Source: Microbacterium paludicola
GTDB lineage: Bacteria; Actinomycetota; Actinomycetes; Actinomycetales; Microbacteriaceae
NCBI RefSeq assembly: GCF_015235415.1
Contig: NZ_JADGLL010000001.1
Coordinates: 162,440-226,439, forward strand
Reading direction: 5' to 3'
Length of the DNA stretch: 64,000 nt
This document shows, in pieces, positions 12,030 through 19,618 of the stretch. A program made the position numbers and the translations under genes. A model generated the notes under the pieces. It searched no databases, was not told the DNA's origin, and saw only the letters and a program-made list of their open reading frames with translations. Numbering within the stretch: the stretch's first letter is position 1; every line of letters starts with the position of its first letter.

Positions 12030-12608
12030 TCAGCGCTTGCCGACCGCGAGCTGCGCCCGCACAGCGGGGTCGTCATCGAGGAGGTCTGGCTCGGCGGTCG
12101 CGCCGACCGCGTCGAAGTACCGGCTGAGAAAGCACCGGAACGCCGCGGCGTACGCGATGTCGGCGATATTGAGGTCGCTGAAGCCGAGGTCCCGCAGACG
12201 CTGGATGTCGGCCTCGCCGATGCGCGAGGCGTCGGTCGCGATCTGCTCCGCGTAGTCGAGCATCGCGACGTCGCGCGCGCTCAGACCCGCGGTGCGGTGA
12301 TCGCTCTGGATTGCGAGCGCCTGCTCGCGCCCCACGAACCGCGTCAGCCCGCGGAAGTACACGTGACTGCAGTAGCTGGACGGCACGTGCTTCGCCACGA
12401 CGAGCGTGATCATCCGAAACGCCTCGAGGCCCAGCGAGAAGCCGTCACGCAGCTGATGGAGCAGCCTCTCGACGGGTGCCGCCATGTCCGGCCGCGCCGA
12501 CAGGCTGCGCGTGGCGTTCATGACCATGCCCATGTCGGCGCGCTCCGCGGCGTAGATCGCCGCGATCTCGCCGTCCGCCGCCTCGTCCGACACTGTCTCC
12601 AGGTACAT
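12030..12608 (-). CDS. Carboxymuconolactone decarboxylase/AhpD-like protein
   Basis: 192 aa with the helical AhpD-like fold (LEAFRMITLVVAKHVPSSYCSHVYF; then ALAIQSDHRTAGLSARDVAMLDYAEQI). Members of this superfamily normally carry a redox CxxC. Here the site reads SSYCSH, so only the second Cys and the following His remain, as in the 'peroxidase-related' subgroup; function as a classical alkylhydroperoxidase is uncertain. It lies 63 bp downstream of the M3 peptidase on the same strand with its own SD (GCGGAGGAC), so it is probably the second gene of that unit. Confidence 0.8.
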   Translation of the reverse strand: MYLETVSDEAADGEIAAIYAAERADMGMVMNATRSLSARPDMAAPVERLLHQLRDGFSLGLEAFRMITLVVAKHVPSSYCSHVYFRGLTRFVGREQALAIQSDHRTAGLSARDVAMLDYAEQIATDASRIGEADIQRLRDLGFSDLNIADIAYAAAFRCFLSRYFDAVGATAEPDLLDDDPAVRAQLAVGKR

Positions 12609-12671
12609 GGCGTCCTCCGCTCGGGTCTCCTGCGCGAAGCGTAGACCCGGCGCGGCAGGCGCGACAGATGC

Positions 12672-14735
12672 TCAGGCGGTCAGGCCGCGGCGCGTCAGCA
12701 GTGGCGTGATCTCGGCGTCGCGGCCTCGGAAGTCGCGGTAGGCCTCGAGGGGATCCTTGGCGCCGCCGACACCGAGCAGGCGCTGCCGGAACCGGTCGCC
12801 GTTCGCGCGGGTGAGGCCGCCGTTCTCGCGAAACCACTCCACGGTGTCGGCGTCGAGCACCTCGGCCCAGATGTAGGAGTAGTACCCCGCGCTGTAGCCG
12901 CCCGAGAACACGTGCGCGAAGTACGTGGACGAATAGCGCGGCGGGACGGCGGGCTCGTCGAGACCGATGTCGGCGAGGGCCGCGGCCTCGAACGCGTCGA
13001 CGTCGGTGACCGCGTCGGCCTCGGCGCGCGACAGCGAGTGCCACGCCTGATCGAGCCACGCCGCGGCGAGGTACTCGCTCGTCGCGAAGCCCTGGTTGAA
13101 CGTCTCGGTCGCACGCAGGCGCTCAACCACGTCTGTGGGCAGCGGTTCGCCGGTCTCATGGTGCACGGCATACTCCGCCAGCACCTCGGGCCAGAGGATC
13201 CACATCTCGTTGACCTGGCTCGGGAACTCCACGAAGTCGCGGTGCACCGCCGTCGCGGCGAAGTGCGGATAGGTCACGGTGGCGAACAGGCCATGCAGCG
13301 CGTGACCGAACTCGTGGAACAGCGTCGTGACCTGATCGAGCGTCAGCAGCGTCGGCGACCCCGCCGCCGGCTTCGGCACGTTGAGGTTGTTGACCACGAC
13401 CGGCTGCGTGCCGCGCAGGGCGGACTGCTTGACGATCGAGTTCATCCAGGCCCCGCCGCGCTTCGTGTCGCGCGTGTACAGATCCAGCACGTACAGGCCG
13501 AGCGCCGATCCGTCCTCGTTGAAGATCTCGAACGTGCGGGTGTCGGGGTGGTAAGCGGGGATGTCGGCGCGCTCGCGGAACGTCAGACCGTAGAGCAGGT
13601 TCGCCGCGCGGAAGACGCCATCCTGCAGAACGCGCTCCGCCTCGAACCAGGGGCGCAGCGCGGCCGCGTCGATGTCGTACTCCGCGGAGCGCACCTTCTC
13701 GGTCCAGAACGCCCAGTCGTGCGCCTCGAGCGGGTACGGCTCAGGCTCCGTCGCGTCGATCAGGCGCTGCAGGGCGGCCTTCTCGGCCTGAGCGTTGCGC
13801 GCGGCGGGAACCGCGAGCTGCCTCAGCAGCGACTGCACCGCCTCGGGCGTGCCCGCGGTCTGATCCGCGGTGATGTAGGCCGCGTGCGACGCGTAGCCGA
13901 GCAGCTCGGCGCGCTCGGCGCGCAGCCGGACGATCTCGAGCAGCACGGCGCTGTTGTCGTGCGCGTCGCCCCGAGATGCCCGGGCGCGCGAGGCGGCCAT
14001 GATGCGCTCGCGCGACGCGCGGCTCGTCAGCTGCGCGAGGTACGGATGACCCGAGAACAGGGTCAGGGTCACGAGCCACTTGCCCTCGAGGCCGCGCTCT
14101 CGCGCCGCCTCGGCCGCGGCCGACAGCTCACCCTCCGTCAGGCCGTCGAGCTCCGTGACGTCGTCGAACGCCACCGCGAGCTCGTTCGTGTCCGCGAGGA
14201 GGTTCTTCTCGAACTGCGTCGTGAGCTCGGACAGGCGGCGGTTGAGCGCGGTCAGGCGCGACTTGGCGGAGTCATCGAGCGCGGCGCCGGCGTGCGTCAT
14301 CTCGCGGAAGTGACGCTCGACGAGCCGCCGCGACTCGGCATCCAGGTCCAGATCGTCGAGTCGCTCGTGCAGGGCGCGGATGCGCGCGTAGAGGCGGCCG
14401 TCGAGCTGGATGGCGTCGGTGTGCGCGGCCATGAGCGGCGCGAGCTGCTCGTCGATCGCCTGGATCTCGGGCGTCGCGTCGGCCGAGCTGACCGTGTAGA
14501 ACGCCAGGATGACGCGCTCGAGCTGCCCGCCCGCCTCTTCGAGCGCGAGCAGGGTGTTCTCGAACGTCGGCTCCTCATCCCGCGACGCGATCGCCTCCAC
14601 CTCGGCGCGATGGGCCGCGAACGCGGCCTCGAATGCGGGAAGGTAGTGCGCCGGCTCGATCGCCGCGTAGTCGGGCACGCCGTAGGGGAGCGGCGACGGG
14701 GCGAGCAGCGGGTTGAAGGCGGGCGCGTCGGTCAT
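12672..14735 (-). CDS. dcp: M3 family peptidyl-dipeptidase (Dcp)
   Basis: Zinc metallopeptidase of 687 aa that releases C-terminal dipeptides, cytosolic by its lack of a signal peptide. The thimet-oligopeptidase zinc motif is TLFHEFGHALHG, with the third ligand Glu in the downstream FVEFPSQVNE region. The C-terminal SSTYFAHVFSGGYSAGYYSY is the conserved substrate-binding tyrosine/glycine segment. The start is supported by minus-strand TAGGGT ending exactly 6 nt before the ATG (leaderless type; the 6 nt are GGAGGA and could also act as SD). It is divergent from the ArsR-like gene and shares its operator region. Confidence 0.93.
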   Translation of the reverse strand: MTDAPAFNPLLAPSPLPYGVPDYAAIEPAHYLPAFEAAFAAHRAEVEAIASRDEEPTFENTLLALEEAGGQLERVILAFYTVSSADATPEIQAIDEQLAPLMAAHTDAIQLDGRLYARIRALHERLDDLDLDAESRRLVERHFREMTHAGAALDDSAKSRLTALNRRLSELTTQFEKNLLADTNELAVAFDDVTELDGLTEGELSAAAEAARERGLEGKWLVTLTLFSGHPYLAQLTSRASRERIMAASRARASRGDAHDNSAVLLEIVRLRAERAELLGYASHAAYITADQTAGTPEAVQSLLRQLAVPAARNAQAEKAALQRLIDATEPEPYPLEAHDWAFWTEKVRSAEYDIDAAALRPWFEAERVLQDGVFRAANLLYGLTFRERADIPAYHPDTRTFEIFNEDGSALGLYVLDLYTRDTKRGGAWMNSIVKQSALRGTQPVVVNNLNVPKPAAGSPTLLTLDQVTTLFHEFGHALHGLFATVTYPHFAATAVHRDFVEFPSQVNEMWILWPEVLAEYAVHHETGEPLPTDVVERLRATETFNQGFATSEYLAAAWLDQAWHSLSRAEADAVTDVDAFEAAALADIGLDEPAVPPRYSSTYFAHVFSGGYSAGYYSYIWAEVLDADTVEWFRENGGLTRANGDRFRQRLLGVGGAKDPLEAYRDFRGRDAEITPLLTRRGLTA

Positions 14736-14767
14736 TCCTCCACCCTAGCCAACGGCAAGGAAATCTC

Positions 14768-14798
14768 TGCAAAGAAAGTCTTGCAAAGAAACCTTTGC
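14768..14798. promoter_or_regulatory. Operator/promoter between dcp and the ArsR-like gene
   Basis: Direct repeats TGCAAAGAAA at 14768-14777 and 14782-14791 (14-bp period). The second overlaps the palindrome GCAAAG-AAAC-CTTTGC (14783-14798). TTGCAA (14781-14786) and TACGCT (14804-14809) are spaced 17 bp and make a good promoter for the regulator, so the palindrome covers its -35 and spacer. On the other strand the first repeat overlaps the likely -35 of dcp. The stretch is visibly AT-richer than its surroundings. Confidence 0.7.
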
Positions 14799-14816
14799 GA
14801 TCGTACGCTGGGGGAC

Positions 14817-15425
14817 ATGACCGATGAGCAGCCCGAACAGCCGACCCGCGAGCGGCGTGTCCTCGATGTCGCGGCGCTGCGTGCGCTGGGGCATCCGCTC
14901 CGCATGCGGATCTTCGACATCCTGAGTCAGCACGGGCCGCAGACCTCGAGCACGCTGGCCGAACTGACGGGGGAGTCGTCCGGGTCCACGAGCTACCACC
15001 TGCGGATCCTCGCCAAGCAGGAGCTGATCCGCGAGATCCCCGAGCGCAGCACTGGCCGCGAGCGCTGGTGGGAGCGGCCGAAGGGCTCCACGGCGTGGGG
15101 CGACACGGACGACACCCGTTCGCCCGCCGGCCGCGCCGCGCTCCAGGCCGCGACCTCGGAGTTCCACCGTCTCCGCAACGAGGAGACGCTCGACTTCTTC
15201 ACCCGCCGCGCCGACCGCGAACCGGAGGAGTGGCGCGATGTCTCCTCCTCCTTCACCACGACGGCCCGGATGACGCCGGCCCAGCTCGCCGAGATCGGCG
15301 ATCAGATCGAGGCCATCATCACCGCGGCCGGCGAACGCTACCGCGACCAGGAGGGTGAGGACGTGCGCAGCGTCACCATCCGCGCCGACCTCTTTCCGCT
15401 GCGCCAGCTCGGAGGTGCCTCATGA
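14817..15425 (+). CDS. ArsR-like winged-helix transcriptional regulator
   Basis: 202 aa. The N-terminal winged helix (residues about 15-80) has ALRALGHPLRMRIFDILSQ, LAELTGESSGSTSYHLRIL as recognition helix and RERWWERP as wing, typical of ArsR/HTH_20 regulators in Actinobacteria. The C-terminal 110 residues are helical and charged with no metal-binding Cys, so this is not a classical metal sensor. The longer open frame upstream is the shadow of dcp; ATG 14817 follows TACGCT by 7 nt. Auto-regulation through the adjacent repeats, with control of dcp, is likely. The stop overlaps the next gene (ATGA). Confidence 0.85.
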   Translation: MTDEQPEQPTRERRVLDVAALRALGHPLRMRIFDILSQHGPQTSSTLAELTGESSGSTSYHLRILAKQELIREIPERSTGRERWWERPKGSTAWGDTDDTRSPAGRAALQAATSEFHRLRNEETLDFFTRRADREPEEWRDVSSSFTTTARMTPAQLAEIGDQIEAIITAAGERYRDQEGEDVRSVTIRADLFPLRQLGGAS

Positions 15426-15646
15426 CCGCTGTGACGCTGTACCCGCGCGCCGCGATGCCATCGCTCCGGATCACGCCGGGCGAGCGGTTCGCGCTGCGCG
15501 CGGCCGATGCACTCGCGGCGTACATCCATCGCCGGGCGATGCGCCGCGATGCACGACTGCTCGCCGATCTCGAGCGCGAGCGACTTGTCGGCGAGAGCCG
15601 GCTCGCCGCGATGCGCGCCATGGCGCGCGACGTCCCCCGGCTCTGA
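15422..15646 (+). CDS. Small basic protein coupled to the ArsR-like regulator
   Basis: 74 aa, Arg/Ala-rich and predicted largely helical (FALRAADALAAYIHRRAMRR, then LLADLERERLVGESRL), with no recognised domain. Its ATG overlaps the regulator stop by 4 nt, so it should be co-translated. In related genomes such regulators often precede a transporter; here the unit ends after this small gene at a strong bidirectional hairpin. Function unknown. Confidence 0.6.
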   Translation: MTAVTLYPRAAMPSLRITPGERFALRAADALAAYIHRRAMRRDARLLADLERERLVGESRLAAMRAMARDVPRL

Positions 15647-15657
15647 CCCCGGAGACG

Positions 15658-15698
15658 ACGAAGGCGCCTGAGCATCCGCGGAAGTCAGGCGCCTTCGT
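15658..15698. terminator. Bidirectional terminator
   Basis: A perfect 14-bp inverted repeat (ACGAAGGCGCCTGA / TCAGGCGCCTTCGT) with a 13-nt loop, placed between two convergent genes ending at 15646 and 15707. Confidence 0.8.
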
Positions 15699-15706
15699 GC
15701 ATCCGG

Positions 15707-15952
15707 TCAGCGCTCGTCGTCGTCCATGCCGTCGATGTGACCGACTACGGCCTCGCCGTCCGGCGCGAGTGAGACGGTGACGCCCGTGTCGAGCTCGGCG
15801 ATCGGGCGACCCTCGAGCCAGGTCAGCGTCCACCCGGGCTTCGGGCCTTCGGGAAGGTGCTCCTCGACCTTCGCGATCGTCTCGCGAAGCTCCGCGGGCA
15901 CCGATGCGGGCGGCTGCGATCCTGCCGTCCAACGGGTTCCGAGCTGCATCAT
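15707..15952 (-). CDS. Small conserved-type protein downstream of valS
   Basis: 81 aa (79-80 if the second ATG is used), acidic C-terminus (GHIDGMDDDER), W-containing core (RWTAGSQPP; GWTLTWLEGRP). No domain recognised. Two adjacent in-frame ATGs (15952 and 15949) bracket the valS TGA, so translation is coupled to valS. A strong hairpin ends the unit. Likely a soluble housekeeping-linked hypothetical protein. Confidence 0.65.
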   Translation of the reverse strand: MMQLGTRWTAGSQPPASVPAELRETIAKVEEHLPEGPKPGWTLTWLEGRPIAELDTGVTVSLAPDGEAVVGHIDGMDDDER

Positions 15953-18513
15953 GCCTCCGTCTCCGCGAGGTCGATGCGCGTCACCGCGAACTCCTCGCCG
16001 TCAGTGATCTCGAGTTCCTGGATGCGCCCCACGGCCTTCAGGTCGCCGGCCGCCAGGCGCAGGGCCGCGGCGGTGGCCGCGGGGGCGGCGATCGCCGCGA
16101 AGGCCACGGGGGTCTTCTGCGACGCCTTCGCCTCGGTCTTCGCGCGCCGGACGCCGATCAGGGCCTCGCTCGCGGCGGTGAGCACCGCGAGGTCGCCCTC
16201 GACGCCCGCGGGCGTCGGCCATCCGGCGGTGTGGACGGATCCCTCGCGGAACCACGACCACGTCTCCTCGGCAGCGAACGCCAGCACCGGGGCGAACAGG
16301 CGGATCAGCGTCTCGAGCGCCGTGCGCAGGGCGAGCGCCGCCGAGGCCTGACCGGGGTTGGTCTGGTCGTACGCACGCTCCTTGACGAGCTCGAGGTAGT
16401 CGTCGCAGAACGTCCAGAAGAACGACTCCGACACCTCGAGCGCGCGGGCGTGGTCGTACGCCTCCAGCGCCTTGGTGGCATCGGCGACGACGCGATCGAG
16501 CGTGGCGAGCATCGACAGGTCGAGGGGCTCGGTCACCTCGGCGCCATCCGGCACCGGGAAGCCGAGCACGAACTTCGCCGCGTTGAGCAGCTTGATCGCG
16601 AGGCGGCGACCGATCTTGATCTGCGTCGGGTTCTGCGGGTCGAACGCCGCGTCGGTGCCGAGTCGGCTCGAGGCGGCCCAGTAGCGCACCGCGTCGGAGC
16701 CGTGCTGCGCGAGGATGTCGGCAGGGGTGACGACGTTGCCCTTCGACTTCGACATCTTCTTGCGGTCGGGGTCGACGATGAAGCCCGAGATCGAGGCGTT
16801 CGCCCACGGGGTGCGGTCGTCCTCGAGCGCGCTGCGCAGCAGCGTCGAGAACAGCCAGGTGCGGATGATGTCCTGGCCCTGCGGGCGCACGTCGAACGGC
16901 GCCACGAGGTTCCAGAGCTCCTCGTCGCGCTGCCAGCCGCCGACGATCTGCGGCGTGAGCGAGGACGTGGCCCAGGTGTCGAGCACATCCGTCTCCCCGA
17001 TGAACCCGCCCGGCACGCCGCGCTGCTCCTCGGTGAAGCCGGCCGGCACATCCGTCGACGGGTCGACGGGCAGCTGGTCGGGGGTCGCGAACAGGACGTC
17101 GCTCTGGTCGCCGTTCTCGTCGAGGGCGTACCAGACGGGGATCGGCACGCCGAAGAACCGCTGGCGCGAGACGAGCCAGTCGCCGGTGAGGCCGTTCACC
17201 CAGTTCTCGTAGCGGACGCGCATGAACTCGGGGTGCCATTCGATCTGGCGGCCGAGCTCGAGCAGGCGCTCCTTGAGCTTCTCGTCGCGCGCGCCGTTCG
17301 TCAGGTACCACTGCTTCGTCGAGACGATCTCGAGCGGGCGGTCGCCCTTCTCGAAGAACTTCACGGGGTGCATGAAGGGCTTGCCCACCTCGAGCAGGCG
17401 ACCGGACGCCTCGAGCAGCTCGGCCATCTTCTTCTTTGCGCTGAAGACCGTCAGGCCCGCGAGCTCGGCGTACGCGGCCTTGCCCTCGTCGCTGGTGATC
17501 GCCTCGGGGGCGTCGGCGACCACGCGGCCGTCGAGGCCGATGATCGTGCGGATCGGCAGATCCAGCTCGCGCCACCAGATCATGTCCGTCACGTCACCGA
17601 AGGTGCAGATCATCGCGATGCCGGTGCCCTTGTCGGGCTGCGCCAGCGGGTGCGGCAGCACCGGGACCTCGACGCCGAAGACCGGCGTGGTCACGGTCTT
17701 GCCGAAGTAGGGCTGGTAGCGCTCGTCGTCGGGGTGCGCCACGAGCGCGACACAGGCCGCGAGCAGCTCCGGGCGCGTCGTCATGATCTCGATGTCGCCC
17801 GATCCATCCGTCTTCGCGAACGCGATCCGGTGGAAGGAGGCCTGCTGTTCGCGATCCTCGAGCTCGGCCTGCGCGATCGCGCTGCGGAAGTCGACATCCC
17901 ACAGCGTCGGCGCCAGGGCGCGGTACGCCTCGCCGCGGTCAGCCGAGCGCAGGAAGGCGAGCTGGCTCGTCCGGATGGTGTCGTCCGAGATCGTGCGGTA
18001 CGTCTGCGTCCAGTCGACCGAGAGGCCGAGCGCGCGCCAGACCTCCTCGAAGGTCTTCTCGTCCTCGACGGTGAGGGTCTCGCACAGCTCGATGAAGTTG
18101 CGGCGGCTGACGGGCACCTGGTCGGCGGCCTTCAGGCTCTTGGCGTTCCCCTCGAACGGCGGCGTGAAGTCGGGGTCGTACGGAAGCGACGGGTCGCATC
18201 GCACGCCGTAGTAGTTCTGCACGCGGCGCTCGGTCGGCAGGCCGTTGTCGTCCCAGCCGATCGGGTAGAACACGGTCTTGCCGCGCATGCGCTCGAAGCG
18301 CGCCTTGACGTCGGTGTGCGTGTACGAGAACACGTGGCCGATGTGCAGCGATCCCGATGCCGTGGGCGGGGGAGTGTCGACCGAGTAGACGCGCGCGCGA
18401 CCGGCGGCCTTCGCCGCGTCACGGTCGAACAGGTACGTGCCCTGCTCTTCCCAGGCGGATCCCCACTTGGATTCGAGACCCTCGAGCGCGGGCTTGTCGG
18501 GAATGGCGGCCAT
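15949..18513 (-). CDS. valS: Valyl-tRNA synthetase
   Basis: Class I aminoacyl-tRNA synthetase charging tRNA-Val, 854 aa. HIGH-type motif is GSLHIGHV, KMSKS is KKMSKSKGN, and the CP1 editing domain lies between (TTRPELLAACVALVAHPDD). The open frame extends far upstream, but MAAIPDKPALEGLESKWG with GAGGAGAT before it is the real start; the rest is shadow of the repeat-protein gene. A -10-like TATAAC lies just before the SD (18526-18531, minus). No T-box is seen, unlike ileS. It is coupled to the downstream 81-aa gene. Confidence 0.97.
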   Translation of the reverse strand: MAAIPDKPALEGLESKWGSAWEEQGTYLFDRDAAKAAGRARVYSVDTPPPTASGSLHIGHVFSYTHTDVKARFERMRGKTVFYPIGWDDNGLPTERRVQNYYGVRCDPSLPYDPDFTPPFEGNAKSLKAADQVPVSRRNFIELCETLTVEDEKTFEEVWRALGLSVDWTQTYRTISDDTIRTSQLAFLRSADRGEAYRALAPTLWDVDFRSAIAQAELEDREQQASFHRIAFAKTDGSGDIEIMTTRPELLAACVALVAHPDDERYQPYFGKTVTTPVFGVEVPVLPHPLAQPDKGTGIAMICTFGDVTDMIWWRELDLPIRTIIGLDGRVVADAPEAITSDEGKAAYAELAGLTVFSAKKKMAELLEASGRLLEVGKPFMHPVKFFEKGDRPLEIVSTKQWYLTNGARDEKLKERLLELGRQIEWHPEFMRVRYENWVNGLTGDWLVSRQRFFGVPIPVWYALDENGDQSDVLFATPDQLPVDPSTDVPAGFTEEQRGVPGGFIGETDVLDTWATSSLTPQIVGGWQRDEELWNLVAPFDVRPQGQDIIRTWLFSTLLRSALEDDRTPWANASISGFIVDPDRKKMSKSKGNVVTPADILAQHGSDAVRYWAASSRLGTDAAFDPQNPTQIKIGRRLAIKLLNAAKFVLGFPVPDGAEVTEPLDLSMLATLDRVVADATKALEAYDHARALEVSESFFWTFCDDYLELVKERAYDQTNPGQASAALALRTALETLIRLFAPVLAFAAEETWSWFREGSVHTAGWPTPAGVEGDLAVLTAASEALIGVRRAKTEAKASQKTPVAFAAIAAPAATAAALRLAAGDLKAVGRIQELEITDGEEFAVTRIDLAETEA

Positions 18514-18525
18514 AAGGATCTCCTC

Positions 18526-18531
18526 GTTATA
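18526..18531 (-). promoter_or_regulatory. Putative valS -10
   Basis: TATAAC on the minus strand, 12 nt before the valS ATG, leaves a very short leader that holds only the SD GAGGAG. Confidence 0.5.
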
Positions 18532-18611
18532 TGCGGCACGGTGTCTGCGTGCCTGAGTGTGGGGTTGTGCCTCGAGTCTACCGGGAGGTCGCGAGTGGCT
18601 CACGGTGACGG

Positions 18612-18689
18612 GTTCTCCGGAGATCCCGGCTTCTCCGGTCCGAATCGCCCGCTTCGCCTCCGGAGAACGCGGCATCTCCGAAGAAGCCG
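18612..18689. repeat. Interleaved inverted repeats upstream of valS
   Basis: GTTCTCCGGAG (18612-18622) pairs with CTCCGGAGAAC (18658-18668), and CGGCTTCT (18627-18634) pairs with AGAAGCCG (18682-18689). Further TCTCCG copies lie between. The two pairings interleave, so they can alternate or form a pseudoknot. The element fills the intergenic space between valS and the repeat-protein gene. Confidence 0.6.
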
Positions 18690-18710
18690 TCGGGCGGACG
18701 CGCCGGAGCC

Positions 18711-19367
18711 TCAGTCGCGGACGTCGATGCCGGCCGCCACGGCGAAGACCGGGGCGAGACGCTCGACCTGGAGCGACGAGAGGGTGACGCCGCGCAGCGA
18801 GAGCACGTCGAGGAAGCCCACGGCGTCGAGCCCGCGCAGGTCGACGTCGGCCGAGCGCATTCCGCGCGGATCGACCTCGTCCACCCGGCAGTCGTCGAAG
18901 GCGACGCGCGTGAGCGTCGCGTGCGGCAGATCCAGGGCGCGGATCGTGCACCCGGAGACCAGGATGTCCTCCGCGCGCGATCCGGCGAGCGTCAGATAGT
19001 CGATGCGGACGTCGCGCAGCTCGAGTTCCGCGACCTGCGCTCCCGTGAGATCGAGCGTGCCGATGCGGCCACCGGTGACGCGCAGACGCCGGATCGTCGT
19101 GTCGCGCGCCGACACGGACGCCGCCCGCAGGTTCGAGACCGACACGTCGATCAGGGTCGCTCCGAGCAGATCGAGCGAGTCGACGGCGGCGTCGTCGATC
19201 GCGCACTCCTCGAGCGACGCATGCGCGAGATCCACGGAAGCGTCGAGCCCGGCGAAGCGCTGCTGGTGCGCATCCATCCCACGCCTCGGGACGCCATCCT
19301 CGAGCCGATTCGGCAGATCGGGCGACGAGACGCGGGGCGGGGCGGGACGGACGACGGATCTGGCCAT
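18711..19367 (-). CDS. Pentapeptide-repeat-like protein
   Basis: 218 aa made of short tandem strands such as LDLTGAQVAELELRDVRID, LTLAGSRAEDILVSGC and LDLPHATLTRVAFDDC, with a central Leu/Val every fifth residue or so, consistent with a right-handed beta-helix. The function of such proteins is usually unknown. The start at ATG 19367 (MARSVVRPAPPRVS) is chosen because minus-strand TACCGT ends exactly 6 nt before it; a later in-frame Met (MDAHQQRF) is the alternative. It is divergent from ileS; its promoter abuts the T-box promoter. Confidence 0.7.
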   Translation of the reverse strand: MARSVVRPAPPRVSSPDLPNRLEDGVPRRGMDAHQQRFAGLDASVDLAHASLEECAIDDAAVDSLDLLGATLIDVSVSNLRAASVSARDTTIRRLRVTGGRIGTLDLTGAQVAELELRDVRIDYLTLAGSRAEDILVSGCTIRALDLPHATLTRVAFDDCRVDEVDPRGMRSADVDLRGLDAVGFLDVLSLRGVTLSSLQVERLAPVFAVAAGIDVRD

Positions 19368-19373
19368 TCCGCC

Positions 19374-19379
19374 ACGGTA
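19374..19379 (-). promoter_or_regulatory. Leaderless promoter -10 of the repeat protein
   Basis: TACCGT on the minus strand, 6 nt before ATG 19367. Confidence 0.45.
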
Positions 19380-19401
19380 TCCCCGGACGGCGGCGACCCC
19401 G

Positions 19402-19615
19402 TAGAATCGAGGGAACGGCATCGATCCGGCCATCACCGGGGAGCTCGCGGAAGAACAGGCTTCGGCCCCAGTAGAACCGCGCGGGGCAGGCCCGTCACAG
19501 CCGCAGTGAGAGCGGCGCGGTGCTTCGGCACCACGCAACGCGGGGTGGTACCGCGGCACCTGTCGTTCGTCGGCAGAGGTCGTCCTCGCAGACCGTCACC
19601 GGATCTGCTGGAGTG
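19402..19615 (+). promoter_or_regulatory. ileS T-box leader (AUC specifier) with promoter
   Basis: TAGAAT (19402-19407) is a good -10. The leader then has a short Stem I region containing CGGCCATCACCGGGG, where ATC (19432-19434) is the isoleucine specifier codon. The canonical T-box GGGGTGGTACCGCGG is at 19542-19556, preceded by a hairpin GCGGTGCTTCGGCACC. GGAG (19610-19613) is the ileS SD. There is no terminator, so regulation is probably at translation initiation, as known for actinobacterial ileS T-boxes with ultrashort Stem I. Uncharged tRNA-Ile would free the SD. Confidence 0.92.
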
Positions 19616-19618
19616 CTG

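Noticed and set aside
15949..19206. Extended N-terminus on ValS
   Set aside because: Low-complexity shadow of the repeat-protein gene; strong SD and promoter at 18513-18531 define the start.
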